Position numbers and translations under genes: made by a program
Source of the DNA: Thermoplasmata archaeon
GTDB taxonomy: Archaea; Thermoplasmatota; Thermoplasmata; Thermoplasmatales; Thermoplasmataceae
Assembly: GCA_021803655.1 (NCBI GenBank)
Contig: JAJZLK010000016.1
Coordinates: 1-60,476 of the forward strand
Direction: 5' to 3'
DNA length: 60,476 nt
In this document: one piece after another, positions 1-7,802 of the stretch
How positions within the stretch are numbered: the first letter of the stretch is position 1
Layout: each line of letters opens with the position of its first letter
Notes under the pieces: model-generated
Seen by the model: the letters and a program-made list of their open reading frames with translations, nothing else
The model's database searches: none
Told to the model about the DNA's origin: nothing

Positions 1-57
1 CATGGAGCTTTCGTAGACATACTCATATTTCCCGATCGGTTTTATTTCCCTTGTCAT
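1..57 (-). CDS. N-terminus of an unidentified protein, cut by the window edge
   Basis: On the minus strand an ATG at 57 opens a frame that stays open to the window edge and reads MTREIKPIGKYEYVYESSM. A TATA-like stretch (TTTATACTT on the minus strand, around 84-92) lies about 30 bases before this ATG, the distance expected for a leaderless archaeal transcript, which is the main reason to believe the start. Only 19 residues are visible, so no family can be named. The gene is divergent from the NnrS-like gene and the two share an upstream region of about 230 bases. Confidence 0.45.
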   Translation of the reverse strand, partial: MTREIKPIGKYEYVYESSM

Positions 58-67
58 GCTCAGTATA

Positions 68-132
68 TAGGGAACACATAGAAGTATAAAGATCTTGCGG
101 TATTTACGCAAAAATAACTCAATTGTTCCCTA
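68..132. promoter_or_regulatory. Inverted repeat in the divergent upstream region
   Basis: TAGGGAACA at 68-76 and its exact reverse complement TGTTCCCTA at 124-132 are separated by 47 bases. They flank the TATA-like element of the minus-strand gene starting at 57. The CCCTA/TAGGG core recurs in the dyads at 240 and 1595, so this could be a further site for the same regulator. This is inference from sequence only. Confidence 0.3.
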
Positions 133-239
133 ATTAAGCTCTGAGTTTAGGTTTCAAGGATAAATTATGTTCACACCCCTGATGCCCGCTCCCATCAAAT
201 CCCGGAAAAGAATAGGCGTTCCTCCTGACTCAAACGTCA

Positions 240-258
240 TACCCTAAATTCTTAGGGA
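240..258. promoter_or_regulatory. Dyad operator candidate upstream of the NnrS-like gene
   Basis: The sequence TACCCTAAA-N5-AGGGA contains the perfect dyad CCCTAA/TTAGGG and a CTAAATT core that can serve as a TATA box. It ends 28 bases before the ATG at 286. The same arrangement, with the same 5-base spacer, occurs at 1595 in front of the DUF2249-cupin gene. Overlap with the presumed TATA element would suit a repressor. Confidence 0.5.
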
Positions 259-285
259 GCGATCTAATGGGGCCCGCGGGATGGA

Positions 286-1536
286 ATGGCTACGGAGACC
301 AACCAAGCAGGCAACGAAAATCAAATCAGAAATGCTGCAAAGCCATCCCTGATTGTTCTTGCAGGCATATTCTGTTCAGCACTGTCACTTGTGCTGGGTC
401 TGATAATCGGTATCTCAGCGCTTGCGGTGAATGATGGTTTCCAGGCAAATTCCGGCCTTGCTGCAGATATATTATTCCATCCTGATCTAATGGTATTCGG
501 GGTAATCGGTGGCCTGCTTATAACTGAGAAACTGGAGTTAATGGAGAACTTCCGTATAGTGCGCGGAATCCGTATTTCCCGTCCTACCGTTACTTTTCTC
601 TTCACAGGGGTGTTTGCTGCCTCTCTCGGAATATTTTACGATAACAATTATGTGAGATTTGCCGGACTGGCTTTGATAGTGGCAGCGTCCATGCTTTTCC
701 TGTATTATATGACCAGCAGCAGGAATCCGGGACAGCCTTGGACCAAGAGGGTATTCGGCGCTTCCATCGGTGCAATGATACTGGCAGCCATAGCGAACAT
801 GGGCTTCTTGATTGTCGGCAACACAACGATCACCTATCTTGCACTGCTTTTCCCGATCATTTATGTGCTGGCAGAAAGAATAGAACTGGGTTTCGTGAGG
901 GGGATGAAAGAGAAGACAATAATGATTCAGGCGTTCATAGCCTGGGCTTCTGTGATCCTGGCATTCTTCGCGACAGAACTGGGTGGTAACGCGTCTCGAA
1001 TCCCAGTCATGTACGCTTCAATAATCTTAGTTACTCTGTTTGTGGGGATTTCTGTCAGGTTTGATCCTGCTTTCCGTAAGGGCAAACGCACTGGCAGATT
1101 CCAGAGTTTCATGCGTTTTGGAGTTATTCTATCATATCTCTGGCTGGTGCTTGGATTGATTCTTTTCGCTCTCCAGATGAAATGTGGATCAGGATTCCTT
1201 GACCCGGCGGCACATTCCATAGCCTTGGGGTTCATTGGCACCTTCATCGTAGCACACAGCCCCGTGATCTTCCCGTTGACTCTGAAAAAGAGGGCTATAC
1301 AGAACAATGTTTCTTTCATGCCTCTGGTAGTGCTGACTGTTTCCAATGTTATGAGGGTTTCAGGAGATCTTATTGCACGTATTACAGCGCTTGGAAATTA
1401 TCTTTCCTACCTGTCAGGGTACGTGATACTTCTAGCGATCATAGCATTTGTTTACAACCTCAGGAGAATAATGGCGGCTCCGAACACGCAGGGGGAAGAA
1501 GAGAACAAATCGCTTAATGGCTTCAGGAAAATTTGA
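286..1536 (+). CDS. NnrS-like polytopic membrane protein
   Basis: A 416-residue protein made almost entirely of hydrophobic segments, about 12 membrane helices. Conserved-looking histidines sit in or next to helices: H65 (FHPDLMVFG), H310 (DPAAHSIALGFIG) and H324 (AHSPVIFP). The pattern resembles NnrS and distant heme-copper-oxidase-like membrane proteins linked to nitric oxide tolerance in bacteria. Its neighbours support this: DUF2249 proteins and hemerythrins are also typical of NO and nitrite stress loci. The ATG at 286 is chosen because the dyad/TATA element at 240-258 lies at promoter distance. Heme or copper binding is inferred, not shown. An unrelated transporter remains possible. Confidence 0.55.
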   Translation: MATETNQAGNENQIRNAAKPSLIVLAGIFCSALSLVLGLIIGISALAVNDGFQANSGLAADILFHPDLMVFGVIGGLLITEKLELMENFRIVRGIRISRPTVTFLFTGVFAASLGIFYDNNYVRFAGLALIVAASMLFLYYMTSSRNPGQPWTKRVFGASIGAMILAAIANMGFLIVGNTTITYLALLFPIIYVLAERIELGFVRGMKEKTIMIQAFIAWASVILAFFATELGGNASRIPVMYASIILVTLFVGISVRFDPAFRKGKRTGRFQSFMRFGVILSYLWLVLGLILFALQMKCGSGFLDPAAHSIALGFIGTFIVAHSPVIFPLTLKKRAIQNNVSFMPLVVLTVSNVMRVSGDLIARITALGNYLSYLSGYVILLAIIAFVYNLRRIMAAPNTQGEEENKSLNGFRKI

Positions 1537-1594
1537 CCAAGGTCCCTCATGATTCCTGGCGGAATTAACAATATCCTGAGGAAACCGGTGACAA

Positions 1595-1613
1595 TACCCT
1601 AAAGATACAGGGA
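1595..1613. promoter_or_regulatory. Second copy of the TACCCTAAA-N5-AGGGA element
   Basis: TACCCTAAA followed by five bases and AGGGA, matching the element at 240-258 in both half-sites and in spacing. It ends 34 bases before the ATG at 1647. The repetition before two functionally related transcription units suggests a common regulator acting over the TATA region. Confidence 0.5.
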
Positions 1614-1646
1614 CTTTGTTAATGCTGAATTATCCAATCCAGTCAC

Positions 1647-2279
1647 ATGGAATCACAGCAACAAGAGCCAGTAACGATGGACGTAAGAAACATGGCGCCG
1701 GTAGAAAGACACCCTAAGATTTTTGAGAAATTCATGTCACTGCACCCTGGGCAGGAGCTTCGCATTATCGTGGATCATGAACCAAAACATCTTCTGGAGC
1801 ACATGAAACATGAAGGATTGCCGGTAGTCTCATCCGCCTACACTTCGTTCAGGAACGATGACGGGTCCTATGTCGGTGTGTTCAGGAGAGGAGATAGCGT
1901 GGCCTCTGCCGGAAACATAAAGATCACGAGCTTTGATGATGAGAGGAGTTTCTCCCCTGACAGGTTTAGCCCGATTGGAATATATTCAGGAGAGAGTTAT
2001 AAGGTCATAATCACATACATAAAGGCAGGACAGTTTATTCCAGTGCACTCTCCCGGCACTGACCTGATATTTGCTGTCTTCAAGGGCACGGGAACTGCAA
2101 TTGCCGGAGCAAATGAGACCAAGTTGTCACCCGGGAGTATAATCATTGTTCCAAAGGGAGAAAGAAGAGGGATCATGGCCACAACTGACATGGAGGCACT
2201 TCATGTGGTCTCCCCGATTCCCGGTAACCGGGATCACGTTGAGGTAATGGAAAAGCTTTCGCAGAGAAAGTTCCTGTGA
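1647..2279 (+). CDS. DUF2249-cupin two-domain protein
   Basis: A 210-residue soluble protein. Residues about 11-56 look like a DUF2249 domain (start MDVRNMAPVERHPKIFEKF, then LHPGQELRIIVDHEPKHLLEHM). The C-terminal half (about 115-195) has the beta-rich pattern of a cupin, with SPGSIIIVPKGERRG as its second motif and H136 in the segment PVHSP as a possible metal ligand. DUF2249 proteins are of uncertain biochemical function but often occur beside hemerythrins and NO-handling proteins, as here. Promoter element at 1595. The following gene begins 29 bases after the stop and probably shares the transcript. Confidence 0.7.
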   Translation: MESQQQEPVTMDVRNMAPVERHPKIFEKFMSLHPGQELRIIVDHEPKHLLEHMKHEGLPVVSSAYTSFRNDDGSYVGVFRRGDSVASAGNIKITSFDDERSFSPDRFSPIGIYSGESYKVIITYIKAGQFIPVHSPGTDLIFAVFKGTGTAIAGANETKLSPGSIIIVPKGERRGIMATTDMEALHVVSPIPGNRDHVEVMEKLSQRKFL

Positions 2280-2308
2280 GTTGCCAGAATTAGAAAGGAG
2301 CTGATAGG

Positions 2309-2779
2309 ATGTCATACTATGCAGGTAAAAGGCGGTCATCAGGCGTCGATTCCACCCTTGTGGTGAGATTCATCGCCACAAGTTTTGTCTATCTTCTGGC
2401 GGGACTGATTATATTCGCGCTGAATCTGCTGGGAGTACTGAACTTGAATCGAGACGCGATCTTTGTACTTTGGCTGTTCGGCTCTGTCATCATGATAGTT
2501 TTTGGGCTTTCGTATATGTTTTCATCGGGATTGTCAAGAAACAGTGCCCTAATCAATACAACCGCAGGGAAGGAGTACCTTTTGCTTAACGGAGGAGTCA
2601 TATTGTTCTTCGCCGGTCTTTCCGGGGCTGTTACGGGCCAGACGGGCAAGGCAATTGCCATCATTGGTCTGCTTGCAATAATCGTCACGGTAACTACGCA
2701 TCTGATCAATATTGTGCTAATGGCATCTGCAAAGAGGACGATAAATGTTGAAAACCAGAAATTCAATGATGATTATTGA
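2309..2779 (+). CDS. Small four-helix membrane protein
   Basis: 156 residues with four predicted membrane helices (about 20-40, 50-70, 88-108 and 112-135) and short polar ends. The ATG is preceded by a good ribosome-binding stretch (AAAGGAG with a short spacer), which fits translation as the second gene of an operon with the DUF2249-cupin gene rather than a leaderless message. I recognise no family. The location suggests a role with the NnrS-like and hemerythrin proteins, but nothing in the sequence shows it. Confidence 0.6.
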   Translation: MSYYAGKRRSSGVDSTLVVRFIATSFVYLLAGLIIFALNLLGVLNLNRDAIFVLWLFGSVIMIVFGLSYMFSSGLSRNSALINTTAGKEYLLLNGGVILFFAGLSGAVTGQTGKAIAIIGLLAIIVTVTTHLINIVLMASAKRTINVENQKFNDDY

Positions 2780-2939
2780 AAGGATTGTCCTTATTTATCC
2801 AAGGTCCAAAACAATCAATCCCTAAATTTTCAAAATTGATTTCTCCGCTGGGCAGGTCCGGTTGTTTCCATTTCCGGCGGAGACCAATCCCGTAAAGCTT
2901 TGGGACAACCCAAAAGAACCGCGTTTGAATCTTATCATT

Positions 2940-3406
2940 ATGGCTGATACAAGAATGATACTGGATGGAGAGCATGAGGAGCTTTTGGAAATGCTGGAAG
3001 AGGTTTCTAGCAATAAGACAGGAACCGGAAATATCTTTTCAGGAGTCCTGCGTATTTTCATGAACCACCTGAAGAAGGAGAGTGAGACTGTGGTTCCGTT
3101 GCTCGGGTATCTGAAGGACAGACTTGACGGAGTCGATAGGGGAAAGAGGATATATCTCAGCCAGGCAGGATCAAGATTCCAGGAGAGTTACCCGGTGATG
3201 ATGCAGGAACATGCGGAAATGTCAAACCTGATCAGGATGGCACAGGATTCGGTGAAAACAAAACCAGACAAATCGCTTCCAAGCTTGCCTCTGATCTGCT
3301 TCACCATGTTACGCTTGAGGAGAAGTTCCTGTACCCGGCAGCGTTTGCGTCGGCAGATCTCGTGGGAAGTGAGAATGGAGATTCCAGGCACGAAATGAAA
3401 CATTGA
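2940..3406 (+). pseudogene. Hemerythrin (HHE) domain protein broken by a frameshift
   Basis: From the ATG at 2940 the frame encodes the first part of a hemerythrin-like four-helix protein: DGEHEELLEML, the HxxxE motif in NHLKKESETVVPLL, and MQEHAEM. After about position 3260 this frame degenerates into basic, unlikely sequence and ends at 3398, while the -1 frame continues the family with LLHHVTLEEKFLYPAA, the expected HxxxEE motif, and stops at 3406. A deletion of one base (or insertion of two) in the A-rich stretch 3254-3272 explains this. Hemerythrins bind di-iron and are linked to O2 or NO sensing and repair of NO damage. Either a true lesion or an assembly error; no clear slippery heptamer is visible. 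Confidence 0.7.
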
Positions 3407-3574
3407 ACCGCCATTGACCCCCATCTTCTCTTGAGCGGTTTCTTGATCGATTTTCTGCTTGCCACCTCTCGCAAGACGTTACCAGATATCCCGTTTACTG
3501 CGAGTGGACTGTCATCCTGACAAATCCTGCGTTTCCAGCACAGAATCAAAGCAAGGACGCAGAGTGTTTGGTTC

Positions 3575-4198
3575 CTATTTCTCCTTGAAATATGAAGATA
3601 TGATATTCTTCTCAGCGCGCCTTAAAATTTCGGCAAGGGTCACATACGACACGTTCAGCCTTTTTGACAGACCCTCGAGATTCACCTTCTTTGGATAGTC
3701 GAAGAATCCAAGGTCGAGAGCTGTTTTCACGACATATTCCTGCCTCGCAGTTATTTCTCCCTTCTTGCTGAGGTTCCTTTTCCTGATCAACTCGAACCTG
3801 ACCCCGTCCTCCTCCAGCCTTCCAAGAAAACCTGATAGAGTGGGTTCATCCGGAACCAGCCACCTCATGATAATATCGCCAGAGTCATTCGTGTGCGCTT
3901 CAACGAGAAAGAGGTCCCAATTGAGTATGGTACTGCATATGCTGCACCTCCCTGCGTTTACTATGGCAGTGGCATGGTTATCATCAACCATTGTGAGATG
4001 ACCTTCCTCGGATTCTGTCTGTTTGAGAAGTTCCGTCGGGAACCATTCACCTCCGTTGCCTGGCACAAATATTTCAACGAGGTCTTTGATGCCTTCCTGG
4101 CTCCTCCTGATATCTCTTATCTTTATTCTTGCAGAATGTTTCTGAACCAGCGACCTGATCCATTCTACCGGTGCCTTGAATTCTATCTCGACCTCCAT
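3575..4198 (-). CDS. Bat-type HTH_10 transcriptional regulator
   Basis: 207 residues from the ATG at 4198. The C-terminal about 55 residues match the HTH_10 domain of bacterio-opsin-activator-type regulators (ITARQEYVVKTALDLGFFDY, then LSKRLNVSYVTLAEILRRAEK). The N-terminal part has no PAS or GAF domain I can recognise, but holds a CSIC pair that could bind metal or sense redox state. An in-frame start exists at 4261, but the TATA-like TTTTAAGTA at 4231-4240 lies 33-42 bases upstream of 4198, so the shorter form is preferred. It is convergent with the hemerythrin gene and is a candidate controller of the neighbouring promoters. Confidence 0.75.
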   Translation of the reverse strand: MEVEIEFKAPVEWIRSLVQKHSARIKIRDIRRSQEGIKDLVEIFVPGNGGEWFPTELLKQTESEEGHLTMVDDNHATAIVNAGRCSICSTILNWDLFLVEAHTNDSGDIIMRWLVPDEPTLSGFLGRLEEDGVRFELIRKRNLSKKGEITARQEYVVKTALDLGFFDYPKKVNLEGLSKRLNVSYVTLAEILRRAEKNIISSYFKEK

Positions 4199-4230
4199 CA
4201 AGATTATCAGTTGATCAAATTTACAATGAG

Positions 4231-4240
4231 TACTTAAAAC
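4231..4240 (-). promoter_or_regulatory. TATA box of the Bat-type regulator
   Basis: Minus-strand GTTTTAAGTA, centred about 38 bases before the ATG at 4198. It argues against the longer start at 4261, which lies upstream of it. A CATGTTTCAG decamer at 4259-4268, identical to half of the palindrome at 28777, sits just upstream. Confidence 0.45.
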
Positions 4241-4363
4241 AGAGGTAGCCTTCCAGATCATGTTTCAGGGGAAAAGCGAGAACGCGTCAGAACCTATGGT
4301 TCCAATCGCTTTAACAATAAAAATGAAAGGGGATATCTGATATTGATTAAAATATGGGAAAAG

Positions 4364-4555
4364 TTAGAGTTTGTGCCTTTCAAAGAGCCCCATGGAAAGG
4401 GAGATGATGAAGAGCAGGAAACCCAGCCCTATGGACCATTCCATTTCACTCACCGTGAGAACGTTATAGAAATGGATCAGTATGCCGGGAACCATCATCA
4501 TCAAAGAGCCTATGAAGAACACAGGATATCTTGTTTTTTCATTGAGTCCAGCCAT
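4364..4555 (-). CDS. Small two-helix membrane protein at the end of the sdh operon
   Basis: 63 residues with two membrane helices (about 12-32 and 40-57) and the positively charged end ERHKL. It starts 10 bases after the sdhC stop and has a clear GAGGTGA ribosome-binding site, so it belongs to the sdhABC transcript. By position it could be the second membrane anchor (SdhD-like) or an accessory subunit of the complex. No heme-ligand histidine pattern is convincing (two histidines, H28 and H61). Function is inferred from context only. Confidence 0.6.
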   Translation of the reverse strand: MAGLNEKTRYPVFFIGSLMMMVPGILIHFYNVLTVSEMEWSIGLGFLLFIISLSMGLFERHKL

Positions 4556-4565
4556 TCATTTCACC

Positions 4566-5282
4566 TCAGAGGAGCACCTTTATGAAAGTAAAATCAAGCG
4601 GCATTCCTGCCATCAGTGCCCTTATGTATATATCCACCCCTATCACAACTACAAGACTTATGAAGGCAAGGTTCTCATGGAACTTGTTGAGGAATGATTG
4701 CCCGAGGTAGAACTTCTTCCTGAATTGCGGCGCAGCCTTGCAGCTGTAGCAGTCAGTCCTGCCTCCGGTAAGATGTCTGAATGCATGACACGATACTGTC
4801 CAGAGTGTCAAGAGAATCGCGTTAAAGAGCAGAAGCAGGCTCCCAAGCCTTAGGTCGAAGTAACCGGTCTGCCAGATAAGAGACTTATAAAAGTCCCAAT
4901 AGAAGAACGGAAGGATCAGGATACCTGCGTAGAGGAAATACCTGTGGAAATTGTTCAGCGCAAACAGGGTCCTCTCTCCGCTGTAAGCCCTGTTGTCCTT
5001 CTCTCCTCTTATGTCAGCCCTGCACGCCAGAGGGTGTTTGAATACATGCCGGTAATAATCTTTCCTGTAAGCATAACATGTTACCCTGAAAAGAGCCACG
5101 ATTGGAATAACGAACACTGTAGGAGAATAGAACGGGTCCACGTATCCATGATATGGATTGACAGGGTTGAGGAACAGTACCGCACCTGCCAGCAGAAGCA
5201 GCAGTACGAAGGACCACATCCTCCAGTTGAATTCGAGCAACTCCGGAACCGAGAATCTTCCTTCCTTCTTTGAACTCATCAT
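4566..5282 (-). CDS. sdhC: Succinate dehydrogenase membrane anchor subunit
   Basis: About 238 residues with five or so membrane helices separated by basic loops. Histidines next to helices (HVFKHPLACRAD, NNFHRYF, CHAFRHLTGG, FHENLAFISL) are candidate heme b ligands. A cysteine pair in TDCYSCKAAP is unusual. The large anchor is like the one-gene anchors found beside sdhAB in thermoacidophilic archaea. A GTG at 5291 would overlap the end of sdhB, but two ATGs follow at 5282 and 5279 and I use the first. It would anchor the SdhAB domain to the membrane and pass electrons to a quinone. Confidence 0.75.
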   Translation of the reverse strand: MMSSKKEGRFSVPELLEFNWRMWSFVLLLLLAGAVLFLNPVNPYHGYVDPFYSPTVFVIPIVALFRVTCYAYRKDYYRHVFKHPLACRADIRGEKDNRAYSGERTLFALNNFHRYFLYAGILILPFFYWDFYKSLIWQTGYFDLRLGSLLLLFNAILLTLWTVSCHAFRHLTGGRTDCYSCKAAPQFRKKFYLGQSFLNKFHENLAFISLVVVIGVDIYIRALMAGMPLDFTFIKVLL

Positions 5283-5284
5283 TT

Positions 5285-6034
5285 TTACCACTTCCTCCCC
5301 TTTACCACCCTGATCAGCCTTCCAATCGGGTCATAAACATGATCGACAATACGTTCCTTCTCCGGAATAATCGCATTGTCGGTTATCCTGATATCCTCAG
5401 GACATACCGCCTGACAGCACTTCGTTATGTCACAGAAACCCAAGCCGCCTTCGTGGTACAGCAGTTCGGACCTGTCTATGCAGTCCGCAGGGTGCAAATC
5501 CAGTGAGGCTATTTTCACAACATGCTTTGGACCGAAGTAATCTGAGTGATGTTCCCTTATTACGTGACAGACGTCCTGGCACAGGAAACATTCAATGCAT
5601 GTGCGGAATTCCTTCGATCTTGTTATATCAATCTGATTGATAAGAAACGGACTCTTCATTTCCGGTTTCGGGGTGAATGGAGGTATCTTCTTTGCCACCT
5701 CGTAATTGTGGGATACATCAGTCACAAGATCCTTGACAACCGGGAAAGCCTTCATCGGTTCGATCGTGATATGATCCCCGAGTGTATCAACACGGGTCTT
5801 GCACATCAGTTTCGGCATTCCGTTTAACTCAGCAGCACATGAACCGCATCTTGCCGCCTTGCAGTTCCATCTGACCGCCAGGCTGGGATCAAGGTTGTTC
5901 TCAACGTAGTGAACGGCATCAAGCACTACCATTCCCTCTTCCACAGGAACCTCAAACTCATCATAACTGACCTTCTTGCCGGAAGATGGCTCTGACCGCT
6001 GTATCTTGAGTTTAACTGTCTGCAAATGTATCAC
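5285..6034 (-). CDS. sdhB: Succinate dehydrogenase iron-sulfur subunit
   Basis: 249 residues. The N-terminal ferredoxin domain carries the [2Fe-2S] ligands in CKAARCGSCAAELNG with a later KLMC. The C-terminal domain has CIECFLCQDVC and CCQAVCPEDI for the further Fe-S clusters. It begins with GTG at 6034, overlapping the sdhA stop by four bases (GTGA), so translation is coupled. It carries electrons from the flavin of SdhA to the membrane anchor. Confidence 0.95.
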   Translation of the reverse strand: MIHLQTVKLKIQRSEPSSGKKVSYDEFEVPVEEGMVVLDAVHYVENNLDPSLAVRWNCKAARCGSCAAELNGMPKLMCKTRVDTLGDHITIEPMKAFPVVKDLVTDVSHNYEVAKKIPPFTPKPEMKSPFLINQIDITRSKEFRTCIECFLCQDVCHVIREHHSDYFGPKHVVKIASLDLHPADCIDRSELLYHEGGLGFCDITKCCQAVCPEDIRITDNAIIPEKERIVDHVYDPIGRLIRVVKGRKW

Positions 6035-7752
6035 CTCCCCTTCTTAACGTTCACAATGAAGTCCTCGGGCGGGTCCTCCACAGGGCTGTATGACATCTCA
6101 ATCCCATCGCCGGCCTTTGTGAACACAATATTCTTGTGCCACTCATCACGTGTACCCGGAAAGTCCGACCGCGTATGTGCCCCCCTGCTCTCCTTTCTCT
6201 CAATTGCTCCTTTGACGAGCAGTTCCGCATTCTGGATCATGTTCTCCAGTTCAAGACACGCTATCAGTCCAGGGTTGAACTTTATTCCCTGCGATACTCC
6301 GATGTTGCCGATCTTCTGCTTGATCTCGGTTATGGTGTCAAGGGCAACCTGAAGGTCCTTTTCATTCCTTATTATGCCGACCCTTGCGGACATAGTCTCC
6401 CTGAGCCTGTTCATTATCGGGTAAGGGTTCACAGGATCCTTGCGTTCCACGAACTTCGTGACCCTTGCAATCTCTTCCTCAATTTCCGTATCACTTACAT
6501 CGTGTATCGAGTTTTCACTGCAGAACTGTGCGGCAGATCTACCCGATCTTCTTCCGAAGACAAGGAGGTCAATGAGTGAGTTTCCTCCGAGCCTGTTTGC
6601 ACCATGAACTCCGCATGCTGCTTCCCCTGATGCGAAGAGACCATCGACATTGGTCATGTTGGTTATCGGGTCCACCCTGATCCCTCCCATATGATAGTGG
6701 GTCGTGGGGGCTACCTCCATTTTTTCTTTCGTGATGTCAACACCGGCGAACTCCTTGTACTGCATGTACATACTCGGAAGTTTTTCCATGATGAATTTAG
6801 CACCTTTGTGTGAGATGTCCAGATAGACACCGCCGTGTTCAGTGCCCCTTCCTTCCATAATTTCCTTGTAGTTGCACCTGGCAACCACATCCCTCGCATC
6901 CAGTTCTTTCTTCTCCGGAGAGTACTTGAGCATGAATCTTTCCCCCTTGTTGTTAAGAAGTATTCCTCCGTCTCCCCTGACACCCTCGGTTACGAGCAGT
7001 CCCCTGACACTTGGGGGCCATATCATTCCGGTGGGATGGAACTGCACCATCTCCATATCCATGATTGCGGCACCTGCCCTGAATGCCATGGCGAGACCGT
7101 CGCCGGTCGATTCCCATGAGTTTGACGTGACCTTGAACAGCCTTCCAACCCCACCTGAAGCAATTATGACCGCTTTGCAGTTGAACACATAGAACTTGCC
7201 TTCCCGCATGCTGAATCCCATTGCACCGGTCACTTTGCCTCCCGTAGCAAATATCTTCGAAATCACAAATTCATCATATATACGCACATCTGTGTGAGCA
7301 ACTTTGTCCTGAAGAGTCCTTATCAGTTCAAGACCAGTCTTGTCTCCAACGTGGCAGAGACGCCTGTAAGTGTGAGCTCCAAAGGCCCTCTGGCTTATCT
7401 TTCCTTCTGGTGTCCTGTCGAAAAGTGCACCATACCTCTCAAGTTCGTATACACGGTCAGCAGCTTCCTTGGCGAGGAATTCCACCATTCTCCAATTCCC
7501 AAGCTGGACCCCTTCCTCGTAGGTATCGGTGAAGTGTACCTTCCAGTTATCCTCCTTGTCCACATTTCCAAGAGAGGCCGCGATCCCTCCCTCTGCCATA
7601 ACTGTGTGTGCTTTCCCTAGAAGGGATTTGGAAACAATGGTCGTCTTTATCCCCATTTCGTTTGCCTCAATGGCGGCCCTTAATCCAGCCCCTCCTGCCC
7701 CAATTATCAGTATATCCGTGGTAACGCGCGTAAAATCAGACTTATTTGACAT
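6031..7752 (-). CDS. sdhA: Succinate dehydrogenase flavoprotein subunit
   Basis: 573 residues. An FAD dinucleotide fold is seen at the N-terminus (LIIGAGGAGLRAAIEA), followed by KAHTVMAEGGIAASLGN, whose histidine is the usual site of covalent FAD attachment. Substrate-site motifs include VQFHPTGMIW, HYHMGGIRVD and GVHGANRLGGNSL. An in-frame ATG exists at 7767, but the TATA box at 7777-7790 is too close for it; the ATG at 7752 is the plausible leaderless start. First gene of sdhABC plus a small membrane gene. It oxidises succinate to fumarate. Confidence 0.95.
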   Translation of the reverse strand: MSNKSDFTRVTTDILIIGAGGAGLRAAIEANEMGIKTTIVSKSLLGKAHTVMAEGGIAASLGNVDKEDNWKVHFTDTYEEGVQLGNWRMVEFLAKEAADRVYELERYGALFDRTPEGKISQRAFGAHTYRRLCHVGDKTGLELIRTLQDKVAHTDVRIYDEFVISKIFATGGKVTGAMGFSMREGKFYVFNCKAVIIASGGVGRLFKVTSNSWESTGDGLAMAFRAGAAIMDMEMVQFHPTGMIWPPSVRGLLVTEGVRGDGGILLNNKGERFMLKYSPEKKELDARDVVARCNYKEIMEGRGTEHGGVYLDISHKGAKFIMEKLPSMYMQYKEFAGVDITKEKMEVAPTTHYHMGGIRVDPITNMTNVDGLFASGEAACGVHGANRLGGNSLIDLLVFGRRSGRSAAQFCSENSIHDVSDTEIEEEIARVTKFVERKDPVNPYPIMNRLRETMSARVGIIRNEKDLQVALDTITEIKQKIGNIGVSQGIKFNPGLIACLELENMIQNAELLVKGAIERKESRGAHTRSDFPGTRDEWHKNIVFTKAGDGIEMSYSPVEDPPEDFIVNVKKGR

Positions 7753-7776
7753 AAGACCCGTTGGCATCTTTCGAAG

Positions 7777-7790
7777 CGATTTATATCTTT
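7777..7790 (-). promoter_or_regulatory. TATA box of the sdh operon
   Basis: Minus-strand AAAGATATAAATCG, centred about 32 bases before the ATG at 7752 and only about 16 before the alternative ATG at 7767. It therefore decides the sdhA start. Confidence 0.6.
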
Positions 7791-7802
7791 CGCAGGAACT
7801 GT

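Noticed and set aside
3254-3272. Programmed -1 frameshift as an explanation of the hemerythrin break
   Set aside because: The A-rich tract has no canonical X-XXY-YYZ slippery heptamer in the zero frame and no obvious downstream hairpin.
3407-3574. ORFs on both strands in the spacer between hemerythrin and the Bat-type gene
   Set aside because: They read through the ends of both real genes in other frames and lack starts with promoters; treated as shadows.
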